Shown here: positions 1 through 11,600 of the stretch, piece after piece
How the letters are laid out: every line of letters starts with the position of its first letter
Position numbering within the stretch: position 1 is the first letter of the stretch
Assembly (NCBI GenBank): GCA_037954325.1
Contig: JBBMNZ010000001.1
Coordinates: 7,970,874-8,034,873, forward strand
DNA length: 64,000 nt
Source of the DNA: Fistularia commersonii
Lineage: Eukaryota; Chordata; Actinopteri; Syngnathiformes; Fistulariidae
Direction: 5' to 3'
The notes under the pieces: model-generated
The model's database searches: none
What the model was told of the DNA's origin: nothing
The model's input: the letters and a program-made list of their open reading frames with translations, nothing else
Translations under genes and position numbers: made by a program

Positions 1-1245
1 CGGTTATCACTAGGTGCCCCTGCGCGTGGAGGCCATGCTCAAGACCACCCCATTTGGGATTTTCAAGTTCCTGTGCATGCCTTTCGGCTTAGAGGGAGCT
101 GCTCAAACCCTCCAGAGGTTCATGGACATGGTGCTGCATGAAATGCTTTTATGTTTGTCTGCCTTGATGACATACTCGTGACCAGCTTGTTGGCTCATGA
201 GCACCTGGAAGATGTTACACAGGTTTTGTGTCATTTGGACGAACACAGCCTCATAGTCAACTCACAGCATCCACAGAAATGACAACAGATGCATCTGACA
301 TTGCTGTTGGGGCTGTGATCGAACAGCATGCGGCAACTGCAGGGCAGCCCCTTATGTTCCTTAGCTGCAAACTACAGGATAGCGAGTGGAAGTACAGTGT
401 TTTTGACAGCTTTGCAGGGTTTGACACACCTGCTCACCATGATTGATCAAACCATCAGGAAGCCGGGGACTGTTCTCCACGACAACTTCGGATGTGTCAA
501 GGGCGTTTCTTTCTTCCTGGGTTGCCCTGTCAGACATCACTTCGGACAGGGGTCCGCAGTTCACGTCGGTGCTCTGGACGGCACTGGCTGGATAATTGGG
601 GGTGAGGGTACACTGTACAATGGCATACCGCCCTCAGTTTCAGAAAACGGTTCCACATTACTGTGGCTTATGCTGGGGCTGCGTTCAGCGCCGAAGGATG
701 ACCGCAACGCATCATCTGCCAAGATGGCTCTTGGTCAGCCACTGAAGGAATTTTTGCCACAGCGATCTACTCCTCTACCTTGTCTAGCCGCGGATCCTTT
801 TATGCACAGCAGCTCTCAGGGCCCAATTCACCATGGTTTCCTGTAGTCTTTTATGCCTGCAGAGCTCATGTCAGCTCAGTTTGTGTTTGTGAGGCATTAA
901 ACATTTTGTCCTGGACATAGGTGGGCGAAAGGAGCGGGTCATGCTGGATCGTCTGAAGACGACACACAGGGTAGCTGGAGAAGTTGTGTTTCCAGGTTCC
1001 CCGCCAAGTCCACCCTCCTTCCAGGACACCAGCAGTTCCTCCACAGGTCCAACGTTCCTCCTGCTGCCTTGACCGAGGGAACCACAATCGTTATGGCGGG
1101 CTGCTCAAGCAGTCCATGAGGGACTAGCTTTCAGGAGTCCCTTCTGGATGTTTGAGGGCGGGCAGATACTACGGGGTATGGCATCTCACATCCCTACGAG
1201 TTGGGGTCGTGGTTTAAGTCATTCTAACTTCCAAGAAACTTGACT
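1..1245 (+). mobile_element. Decayed Ty3/gypsy pol fragment
   Basis: Broken pieces of a Ty3/gypsy polyprotein read in order on the plus strand, in shifting frames. A reverse transcriptase part comes first (about 25-245), with a PFG..MPFGL-like stretch and a degraded YLDD-like CLDD box. An RNase H start follows (about 275-420, TTDASDIAVGAV). Then comes an integrase core piece around 535-640 (SDRGPQFTSV) and a C-terminal piece near 900-960 (LDIGGRKERVMLDRLK). The connection domain and integrase zinc finger are missing, so there is an internal deletion as well as frameshifts. The element continues beyond the left window edge. It is a different family from the LTR element at 54-62 kb. It is dead and has no visible LTR here. 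Confidence 0.8.
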
Positions 1246-1784
1246 GTTGGTTTAGTATTGGTGTTTAGGGAATAAGGTTGGACATCACCTTCGTCTACGC
1301 AGTCCGTCCTTCTCACAGCACAGGTGCATTTTTCCATACAGTCTAGCATGGTCGGGCTGGTGTGAATACTCAAACAAACTCTGTGTCGAATCAAATAAAC
1401 TAACCCTAAACCGCTTCAAAAGACAGATCTTGGTTTACTTCCAGCCAATCTATCATGCAGTTCGTTTAAGGTCAAAAAGCAAATGAACCGGCTCGAGACC
1501 GAAGTGCGGAGGTAGAGACAATGTGGTACATCATGGGCATCAGGAGTATAAACAAATGATTCAAAATATTGAGCGAGAGAATGACATCAATGGGTTCTAA
1601 TTACACAGATGGATGTTGTGCCCTTAATGTTAAAAAAGGACATGTCCCACTAATTAAAGTGTCCAAAAGAATGGAATACCTGCCATTTGTTCTGTCCAAT
1701 AATAAACAGGCCTCTTTTTTCCATTGTCTTCTTCTCTAGTCTTTACAGCTGAACAATGCATCACTGCATCAATGCATCACTTTA

Positions 1785-1786
<2 letters not shown>

Positions 1787-1816
<30 letters not shown>

Positions 1817-1848
1817 TACAATAGTGATAAAAAATTATTATAAATTAC

Positions 1849-1880
<32 letters not shown>

Positions 1881-1915
1881 AGTTATGATAATAATGACGA
1901 TAATGATAAAATTAG
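1787..1915. repeat. Imperfect (ATT)n / (AAT)n tract
   Basis: A run of ATT units (about 1787-1816) is followed, after a short AT-rich spacer, by AAT/GATAAT units. The two halves are complementary in sense, so single-stranded DNA could fold into a hairpin. Confidence 0.85.
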
Positions 1916-2120
1916 ATCAGATTGCAAAATTTTAAGGACACTCAAAGAATGCAATGTAACAAAAACAAACAAAATAAATTAAAATAAAACCAAAAGGTTG
2001 TTAAAGAGTCACAGTTTGGCAGCAGGGAATTCCAGAGCGTTAGGGCAGCAACAGCAAAGGCTTAGTCACCCAGGGTTCAGCTCCATCTGATTATTGGGGT
2101 TCCGGGACTGGTGTTAGCAA

Positions 2121-2160
2121 ATCCCCTTCCCCTTCCAAAGGGGCAGGAAGGGGAAGGGAT
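2121..2160. repeat. Inverted repeat with 15-16 bp arms
   Basis: The arms 2121-2136 and 2146-2160 are reverse complements apart from one bulged base, with a 9-nt loop. The arms are pyrimidine-rich and purine-rich. It lies about 430 bp upstream of the ttr start codon. Function unknown. Confidence 0.75.
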
Positions 2161-2409
2161 TGTCACAACCACATGATATTGTTTGAGGGATTTGGTTCAT
2201 TTGACATACTGTGTTGTAAGTGTGGTGCTAAAGCAAAGCAAACCAAGAAAAGTCAGACAACATTGCACAGCAACCCCCTCCAATCTGGGAACTACTGTAA
2301 CTGTTGAAGTACTGGCCAATAGTGCTGGGGGCTGTGCCAAGACAACAATCATTTACTTTAAATCAGAAAGGATAAACCCATTAGACGTGTGATCACTGAA
2401 CATGCTGCT

Positions 2410-2588
2410 ATTGTGGACAAAGCTGATTTAGTCGCAGTTATTCATTGTCCAGGTAATGACGTAAGCCGGCAACATGTTGCTTTAGGGAGGGCAAGAGACA
2501 GGACAGCAGTTCATAAGAGCACCGAATGAGGCTTTCAGGTCTTAACAGTTTACCTCTGTGGGTGGGTCGGTCTGTCCATCGGCTAATC
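2410..2588 (+). promoter_or_regulatory. ttr: Candidate ttr proximal promoter and 5' leader
   Basis: Inference only. Mammalian TTR is liver-driven by HNF factors from a compact promoter. Here TGGACAAAGCTGA (2413-2425) resembles an HNF4 site, AGTTATTCATT (about 2436-2445) is a weak HNF1-like half site, and CATAAGAG (2512-2519) sits where a TATA-like box could give a leader of about 40-50 nt. None of these is strong alone. Confidence 0.3.
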
Positions 2589-2654
2589 ATGTTGCGACCG
2601 TTGCACTTTCTGCTGCTGGCCTCTGCTTTGCTGTTTTGCAACACAATACCCACG
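2589..2654 (+). CDS. ttr: ttr exon 1 (signal peptide)
   Basis: Encodes 22 residues beginning MLRPLHFLLLASALLF, a clear signal peptide, followed by a GTGAGT donor at 2655. It ends in phase 0. The sequence pattern fits fish TTR signal peptides, which supports this distant exon as the true start. Confidence 0.9.
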
Positions 2655-5600
2655 GTGAGTGTATAAGAGGTGGTTGCCTGATTATTATATATGTGTTAAC
2701 AAAGCCTTGATGTTCAACTTTGTTTTTCCTCTAGACATGATTGTGAAACTTCAAACCCTTGACAGTGGGTTTCATTCCGGACTGTATTTTTTCAGTTTTA
2801 CATCTTACAATTATACTTAACTTGTCCTTGAACATTTGTTTATCAGAAATTACAGCCCCAGTAAGGTTCAAGGGGGGAAAAAAACTTGCTTAGTAATGGG
2901 ACTAATTAGGCTTCGACCAAAAACATGAAACTAGTTGATTTAACGCTTCTAATATTGTCTTATATATATTGTCTAATATTGTAATAAGACAGTACTTTTC
3001 ACTCATTGAGCTGCCAGGAAAGCACCTTGGACAAAACATTACTGGCTTTGACTTTTTTCTTGGTATGTGTGAAATGAGAGAGAAAACTACTTGCCTAAGA
3101 AAACTAAGGCAAGGCATTGGAGAAAAATGAATGAGGGGCAGTTTTTGATACCCCACCCCCACCCCCCCAAAAAAATAAAAGAATATCTAATTACCAAAAA
3201 ACACGTAAAGAATATCAATAGTTATGGAGATTGATTTGTTAGCAAGGATAAGTTAAGCATGACTGGCGGTAGAAACTAGAGGTGGAAGGTTGCTATATGT
3301 AATATGTGCATTATTTGACAATATTTGTGCATTGAAATTTTATTTATTGTAAATCTGTTTTGCAGCAGACAATCCAATATTTTACACCGTTGTACTTTCT
3401 ACCTTGTCCCATTGGACATATTGCATATTGCAGAATTGTGTCTGTTATTTTTGGATTTGATAAGGTAAAATATGTTCTCACTCCTAATGCAACAGCCTGA
3501 TGAATTACACTGAGAGCCCCCTTGGCGTCACATACCAACCCATTAGGCACCCCTTTTTCACCCTTTTTCGACAAACCTGAGTCTGAGATATTATTTGAAA
3601 CATACAGTTTCTAAGCCAAATGGGGCTTCATGGAGAATTAGGAGTCAAACAAACAAGACAAACGGCTTAAAGTGAGAATAATTAAACATGATGTTGAGCA
3701 AGCAATGCTGGCTTTAGATTTAAGTTTAATAATATTCATCCTCCGGAGCTTATCCAAAGTCAGGTCGCAGGGACAGCAGCCAAGGCAGAATCCCAGTCTT
3801 CCCTCTCCCCAGCCACATGGTTCAGCTCATCTGGGGGGATCCCAAGGAGTTCCCAGGCCAGCCTATAGGCTCGTCAGTTCATCCTGGGTCTTCCCTGTAG
3901 CCTTGTCCCAGATGGACATGCCCGGAATACCTCCCCCAGAGGGCATCCTGACCAGATGCCCAAGCCACCTCATCTGATTCCTCTCCTTGCGGGTGCAACT
4001 CTACTCTGAGCTCCTCCTGAATGGCCAAACTTCTCACACTATTTCTAGGGGAGAGTCAAGCCACCCTGCAGAGAAAACTCATTTCAGCTGCTTGCATCAG
4101 TGATCTTGTTTTTTCGGTCACTAACCACTCCTCATGACAATAGGTGAGGGTAGGAATGTAGATAGACTGGTAAACTGAGAGCTTTGCCTTGTGACTCAGC
4201 TGTTTCTGGGCCCTTTATTCATAATGGGAAGGTCTTCTGAGACGCGCTTTGTCTGGTCCCTCACCTAGGACCTGTTTACCTTGGGTGATCCTATCAGGGG
4301 CATAATGCCCTCGACAACATAGTTCCTACGATCATTAGTATGCGCAAACGCCTCCACCACAATAAGGAGGGGCTTAAAAATAGTTGGCCATTTTTGAAAT
4401 GAGTAATAATTGTCATGTTTTGGGTTCAGAAGTTTCAGTGAGTGGTTTTTTGATGTGGATGAGAATATCACTGCTCTGTTTGATTAGCCGAAAGACAGAA
4501 GGGTAATATTTAAGGCCCTTACATACACCGCAAGGAGCAAGAACAATGCTTGAACAATTATTCAATTGTTCTCAACAACAACAATTGCTCCCAGAGCTGA
4601 GAAAATAAAATGATGTAATTCTATTCTTGGAGCCCTATTTCTCTCAACATGTCATCTGGGCAGGGCTTTTTGACCATGTGACAGCAAATGAAGACAATTT
4701 TAGAAGCACCTGTAGTTCTTGGAAAGAGGTTCCCTGGACATTGTGCACAGAGGAGAATGTCTGTTTCGAAACATGGTGATAACTATGCAACAAATTTGCA
4801 AAGGCCAAACAACATGTACAGATGTAGAGCAGCACAGAGAGGAAATCAATTCCAAGGCCATACACATCATTGCAGTAGCTCAATCCTTGACATTAACACA
4901 CTAAAATGGCCGGAAAATAATCCTCTCACTCTTACTGTGCTGTCACTAAATTGTTAATTCTGTCAGATTACAACAACACTTGCCATGCATGACTTGTGAG
5001 TCTATAAGGTCCTCCTCGGAGTTTTGCATCTGAGTTCCTCATGAATTTGAAGTGTCATGGACAGAAAGAACCATGATTTTGTTCTTGAGCCCTGGGAATA
5101 AGAATAAAGTTGTCTCTCAGTATGGGCTCTGAGGCCACCTACTGCTGACATTTCATCCATGGTGGGTAAAATGCAGAGAATACCCTTGCAGCTATATAGT
5201 ATAAAATGTAAAGTATAAAGCTCCAATACACATCACTGAATAGCGATATTGACATGCTACATCAAATCAACCCATTGTTATAGCTGCCCTCCTAAGCTGA
5301 GACCTTTTCAGTTGCAGAGCTAATAGCAGTTTTTAAAAAGGAACTAACACAATGTTGAACTACACCAAAGGGCACTCAAAAGTCAAACAATCGAGTTTCT
5401 CCAAGCTTCTTCACAGCGTATGATCTCATAGCCACTACTTTTTGGAGCATTGGAAGGCTAAAGACACAGTTATAGCTATCCACAATAATTCTGAAACAAG
5501 CACAGACTGGGCGATCCCTTTCTGATAATAAATTGTGACTTTCATAGAATTCATTTCCAAATAAAATACATTGAAACTATGAATGTCTTTGTATGCTTTA

Positions 5601-8600
5601 AACACACTCTCCCCCATTTAAAGGAAATAATTTACATTCATCTATATATCTGCAGGGCAGAAAAATCTTCATGCATCAATCATGCAGACATTCTCAGGGC
5701 AGAGAGGGACTGGATTATGATCTATACATTTGTGGAGGAAATAGCGGGGTCACTCACCTGTGACATCTGTTGTCTGGGCTGCTATAGGGTGGCGGTGTCG
5801 GAAATAGGGATTTTTTTTGGTTGGAGAAAAAATATCTACAGTCCATCTAAGGCACTTCAAGCCTCTGAGGTCACTGAGGGATTGGCTTCTACATCACACT
5901 TCTTCTTCTTCTTCTTCTCCTTTTGGTTTTTCCCTTTTCCCTATTCTCCGTATCCTCCTCACTCACACCAACTACCTTCATATATTCTCTCTAACTACGT
6001 CCATTAATCTTCTCTTTGGTCTTCCTTGAGAGCTTCTGTCTGGCAGCACCAATCCAGCATCCATCTACCAATATATTCACTATCCCTCGCCTGTTTCTGA
6101 CCCAACCATCTCAGTCTGGCTTCTCTGACCGTCTTTCCAAAACATCTAACATGTGCTGTGCCTCTGATAGACTCATTCCTGATTCTATCCATCCTGGTCA
6201 CTCCCAGAGAGAACCTTAGCATCTTCATCTCTTCGACCTCTAGCTCTACCTCCTGTCTTTTCGTCATTGTAACTGTTTCTAGGCTATACAGCATTGCTGG
6301 TCTCACCACTGTCTTGTACACCTTTCCTTTCATTCTGGCTTATAGTCTTCTATCATATAGTACCCCTGACATTTTCTCCACCCATTCCAACCTGCCTGAA
6401 CCTGTCTATTCACCTCTTTTCCACTCTCCACTGCTCTGGACTGCTCTGGTCTGTTGACCCCAAGTACCTGAAATCCACCAACTTCTTGATCTCCACTCCC
6501 TGTAGCCTCACCGTTGCCCCTAGATTCCTCTTATTCACACACATATACTCTGTCTTGCTGCGACTAACCTTTATTCCTCTCATTTCCAGAGCATACCTCC
6601 ACCTCTCTAGATTTTCATCAACCGATTCTCTGCTCTCACTACGGATCACGTCATCTGCAAACATCATGGTCCATGGAGATTCCTGTCTAACCTCATCTGT
6701 CAGCCTGTCCATCACCACTGCAAACAAGAAGGGCTCAGAAATGATCCCTGATGGAGTCCGACCTCCACCTTGAACTTCTCTGTTACCCCAAAAGCTAACC
6801 GCACCTCTCACAGCTAGCATACCTGTCCTGCATCAGTCTAACATACTTCTCTGCCACTCCAGATTTCCTCATACAAAACCAGAGTTCCTCTCTTGGCACC
6901 CTGTCATATGCTTTTTCTAAGTCTAGAAAAACACAATGCAACTCCCTCTGGCTTTCTCTGTACTTTTTGGTAGCATTCTCAAAGGAAATACAGCATCTGT
7001 AGTACTTTTTTTTTTGTTGTAGTACTTTCTAGGCATGAAACCACACTGCTGTTCACAAATGCTGACTTCCACTCTCAGTCTAGTTTCCACTACTCTTTCC
7101 CATAACTTAATTGTATGGCTCATCAACTTTATCCCTCTATTCTTCAGGCATCTTCTTACTCTCTAAGATCCTGTTGAATAATCTAGTCAGAAAATCTACC
7201 GCTGCCTCTCCTAGACACTTCCACACCTCCACAGGTATATCATCAGGACCAACTGCCTTTCCACTGTCCACCCCCTTCAATGCTTTCCTCACTTCACTTT
7301 TACTAATCTCTGCCACTTTGTGGTTTACAATAGTCACCTCTTCTACACTTGCCTCTCTTTCATTTTCCACATTCATCAGCTCTTCAAAGTACTCTTTCCA
7401 TCTTCCCATCACTCTTCTAGCATCTGTCAATATTCTTCCCTCTCTGTCCTCAATCACCCGGACCTGTTGTACATCCTTTCCATCTTTATCTCTCTGTTTT
7501 GCCAACCTGTATAGATTATTTGCTCCCTCCTTACTGTCCAACCGAGCATACAGGTCATTGTACGCCCTTTGTTTTGCCTTTGTTACCTCTATCTTTACCT
7601 TACGTTGTATCTCCCTGTACTCATGTCTGTTCTTTTCAGTCCTCTCAGTGTCCTTCTTCTTTGCTAACCTAATTCCTGCACTTCCTCATTCCACCACCAC
7701 GTTTCCTTATCTACTGTCCTTCCAGATGATACACCAAGTACTCTCCTATCTGTCTCCCCGGCCTCGATCGATCCGGTATGATCTCATTATTCAGTTTGAT
7801 TCGCATGTGTGTTTTTGGCAGAAGTTTTACGACAGATGCCCTTCCATGCCCCCATGAGGCTGGCTCAGGGAGACACCAGCCCATGCCACCCTGAGGCTGC
7901 ATTCGGTTCTTCATCACAATAACAGGCAAAATGACAGTCTGGCTTTTAACAGAGAAGCTCTTACATTTTCGAGGGTGTCTAAGGGCATACATATCCAGCT
8001 GTACATGATGTGGATACTGTTAGATTTCTTCTTACTAAATCTTCTTCTTTCGGCTTTTCCCGTCAGCGGTCGCCACAGCGAGTCAACTTTCTCCATCTAA
8101 CCCTATTCTCTGTATCCTCCTCTCTCACACCAACAACCTTCATATCCTCTCTCACTACGTCCATAAATCTTCTCTTTGGTCTTCCTCGAGACCTCTTGCC
8201 TGGCAGCTCCAATTCCAGCATCCGTCTACCAATATATTCTCTATCCCTCTTCTGTACATGACCGAACCATAAATAGCACATGCCAAAAAAGAATTGTTGC
8301 AGTACAGCCTTATCTTGTATTCATTAAACTATATTTTTAGTTTTCTTATTCAGTCTCTAAGTATGTAGTGGGTATATGTGGTTAATTTTGTAGCCATTAT
8401 GGCCATTTTAGTATTGTGCAAATCTGTTATTGGGGGATAGCGTATTGCCAGGTTTAACATGGGTCAGTCCTGACATCACAGTTAATTAGATTGAATTTGA
8501 AATCATATAATCCCATGAAAAAAAGAAATTCAAACATTGATAATAGATATTTATTTTTACATGTCATGCAAAAAAAAAAAAAGTTGTGAACTTAACTGAA

Positions 8601-11600
8601 TACATGTGATCAAACAACACAAACATAGCACAGCGGGAGGTTGGACAAGCCAGGGTCTGGGGTTAACACACACACACAAATACCAGTGGCCCTTTGCACC
8701 TAGGCCTTCAGTGGTGCTCCGAATCAATCCACCCCCCAACAATTAGTTTATGGCTATAAAAAAAGCATTTTATTATGCAGAAATGCAATATAAAGTGGGG
8801 TGCATCGCAGATAGATAACTCGTGTAAGGTTAAAATTCGCCCGCGGGGGTGCATAACGGGATGTCAAAGGGATGTCAAACTCTACTCTTCCACTGACACC
8901 CCCCCCGTGCGTAATCGATCGCGCACTCCGCGGCTTTGTCCGGGACGCGGCCCGGCACCTCAAGTGCCCAAATTCCAGGAGTGTGTAAAACAAGTCCTTA
9001 TTAGGAAATAAACCGGACTGTTGAGGCGATGGTATAAAATGACCGCGCCTCCTCGGCTCGGAGCCGGAACCTCCTCACCTGCACATCCGCAGGACGCGTC
9101 TCAGTGGGTGAGCAGAGAGGTTGAACGATCCTCTCGGGGTGACATTCATTTTAGCCCGGGATATCTCTGGCCCGGGACATCTCGTAAGTGTATTTCCTAA
9201 CTTTGAAAAAAACATTCTTGCTTGATCAGTTTCTGACCATTATGACGTTTGCCCTGAATGACATCTGAAGACACCGAGACAAAGTCCGGTCCCGTGGCGG
9301 GAGCCACAAAAACGGTCAGAAGCCACAATAAATGCCTTTATAGCAAACAGCTGCAACACATAAATACCAATAACAACCTTATAAACTTTTAGTATTATTA
9401 AGGAAAATAGCAGCATTTTACTCACCAAAATCTGATCATTTATAGACAAAATCCATCCTCCTTCCTTTCCTCAAATAGAGTTCTATTATTCTGTGGTACA
9501 GATTATCCGTGGGCTTCGTCTCCAGTAATACAATTGTCAGTGTACCTCGGAGCCTGTGAGCCAGGGCCATAGTTCTTGGCTTGAAAATGTCGGACAAATC
9601 CTTTTCCTGGTTGTGACAGGTTCGCTAGCTTAGGAGTTACCTGACCATTCTTTACTATGTCCAGCTTTTCTTCAAAACTCCATCTAGAAAACAACTTTAA
9701 CAATATATTAGCAACTAAATCCGTTTCTTCTCCTCCTGCAGCCATTGTGGGTTGACAATACCGATATTAAACAAACACAACTATATTTCTGTTCGCAGCT
9801 CGCTAGTGCGCTTCTCCTTGCTAATACACTTCCAATCTGACTATGCAATCAGAGGGTGTGAATACGCTGACTTTGCTGTAGCCTGCTAGAAGGCTTTGAT
9901 GTCGCCACTCAAAATCTGATTGGTTGAAGCAACAGCGTCCTCAACACTTATTATTTGCATAAAGGGCTTGCAGAACTGATTGTGCAGCCCCCCCACCCCC
10001 ACACACACAGGCAGATTCCTTTGACTTTGACCCTGCCTGACAACAGATTATGGCTGGAATGTGATTGGTTAATATGAAAATGTATGTCTGGCAGCGGCAC
10101 AACCAGCAGAAAAGCTATGAAAGAAGGGAACAGACCATTTGGAATATTTAATAAGTTTTCATGGACAAAATATAATTAACGTTTGTGATTCAGATATTTT
10201 TTTAGGCCAGCAGAGAAGGCCTTGCAGGCCCTGATGGCCCACCACTGACAAATACACAAAGGGATGGACAAGGGGTTAAAGGAATGCCAGTTTGGTTAAG
10301 CTGAGTAGTGTATTTATTTTGTGTACGATTTGCAGGGACAAGTGAGGTCAGGGACATTAAACCACAAGATGATTAAATATACAAGGGTGGCTATTGAAAA
10401 TGTGAACACGTATATCCCTTCTCCAGGAGAAACATGGAGGCTCAGATACAAAATGTCCTTTAATGGTGAAGATCCTGGATGCGGTGAAAGGAACGCCAGC
10501 TGGATCAGTGGCACTGAAGGTGCATCGGAAAGATGATGATGGTGGATGGACACAGATTGCTGCTGGGTATGTCTAAAAAACAAGGTCACAGCACATATAT
10601 AGTCATCTATATCTGATTCTGGCCTCTTCTTACTGCAGAGTGACTGACCCCACTGGAGAGATCCACAACCTGATCACTGAACAAGAATTCCCAGTAGGAG
10701 TGTATCGTGTTGAGTTTGACACCAAGACTTACTGGAAGAATGAAGGGAGTACACCTTTCCATGAAGTAGCGGAAGTGAGTAAAAATCAGAGCATGACAAG
10801 TCATTTACAAGGTTGTCATTGGACAACCTCACCTCTGCATTGTATACAGTGTACCCACAGTAAAATATAGAAAACAAAGAGGCAATATGCACAACTAGGC
10901 TGCCAAAAGGTATTTATTTTTCAAAAGAAAAGTGCAACAAGAAACACTCAGTGCAACTCTTGAAACATTGTTAGTGACCAGGGTGTTGACATACATTGAA
11001 CATTTAATCCACAAGATTGGGCGGCATAGTACAGGAGGTAGAGCAATCATCTTCGGAACAATTATTTTCAGAACCGAACATTCCTGGTTCAATTCCTAGC
11101 TTGTTGAAGTGGTGTTGAGTAAGAACCCGTGGTGTTGAATATGAACCCCTAACTGCTCCCCTGGGGCTGGTGGACAGCATCCTACCACTTATGGTTCATC
11201 TATGATGGGTTAATTGCAGAGAACTACTTTCTCCACAAAAGATAGAAAATTATCATACAGAATCCGGATCTTGATTCAAACTTACTTTAAATTCTCATAC
11301 TTGTCTATTATCCAATTAATATACAACTGAACCAAATGGTAACCTTGTTGGGTAAAAAAAAGAAGAGAAAAATTAAGAAAATGAAGAAAATAACAGTCAC
11401 ATAAGGCCATGTATGAACGCATCTATCATTCTGTCAGTTTGTTCTTTTTTGGCAAGACAAAGCAAATGCACACTAAGGCAGGTAAAGTGCATTAAGTCAA
11501 ATCGATTTTATTTTATAGATAGGTAAGGCAAGTCCCTTGGTGAGTGACTATAAAAGTAAGTCAATGATAAATATCCCGCATTGAAACGTAACAAAATATT

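Larger units (their letters stand above)
1246..2410. other. Intergenic stretch upstream of ttr
   Basis: No gene seen. It holds the tail of the gypsy fragment, an AT-rich trinucleotide tract, a stretch near 2010-2080 that looks like a dispersed fish repeat, and a GC-rich hairpin at 2121-2160. Confidence 0.6.
2655..10426 (+). other. ttr: ttr intron 1, transposon-rich
   Basis: A 7.8-kb intron with GTGAGT donor and CTTCTCCAG acceptor. It contains a LINE fragment (about 3735-4235), an internally deleted RTE (5899-7906), a small RTE tail (8041-8270) inside an unclassified repeat, an LTR-like repeat (about 8860-9315) and the end of a hAT element (to 10247). I saw no gene in 2655-3730, 4240-5895 or 10250-10420. 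Confidence 0.8.

Noticed and set aside
7111..7857. Long plus-strand ORF (248 codons) through the RTE copy at 5.9-7.9 kb
   Set aside because: Antisense of the RTE reverse transcriptase; Ser/Leu/Pro-rich composition is the mirror of the RTE coding strand. Same for 56430-56915, 57291-57782, 52782-53081 and 62636-63064.
11023..11100. tRNA gene
   Set aside because: A- and B-box-like sequences are present but the cloverleaf is not, and a SINE body follows that recurs at 51 kb.
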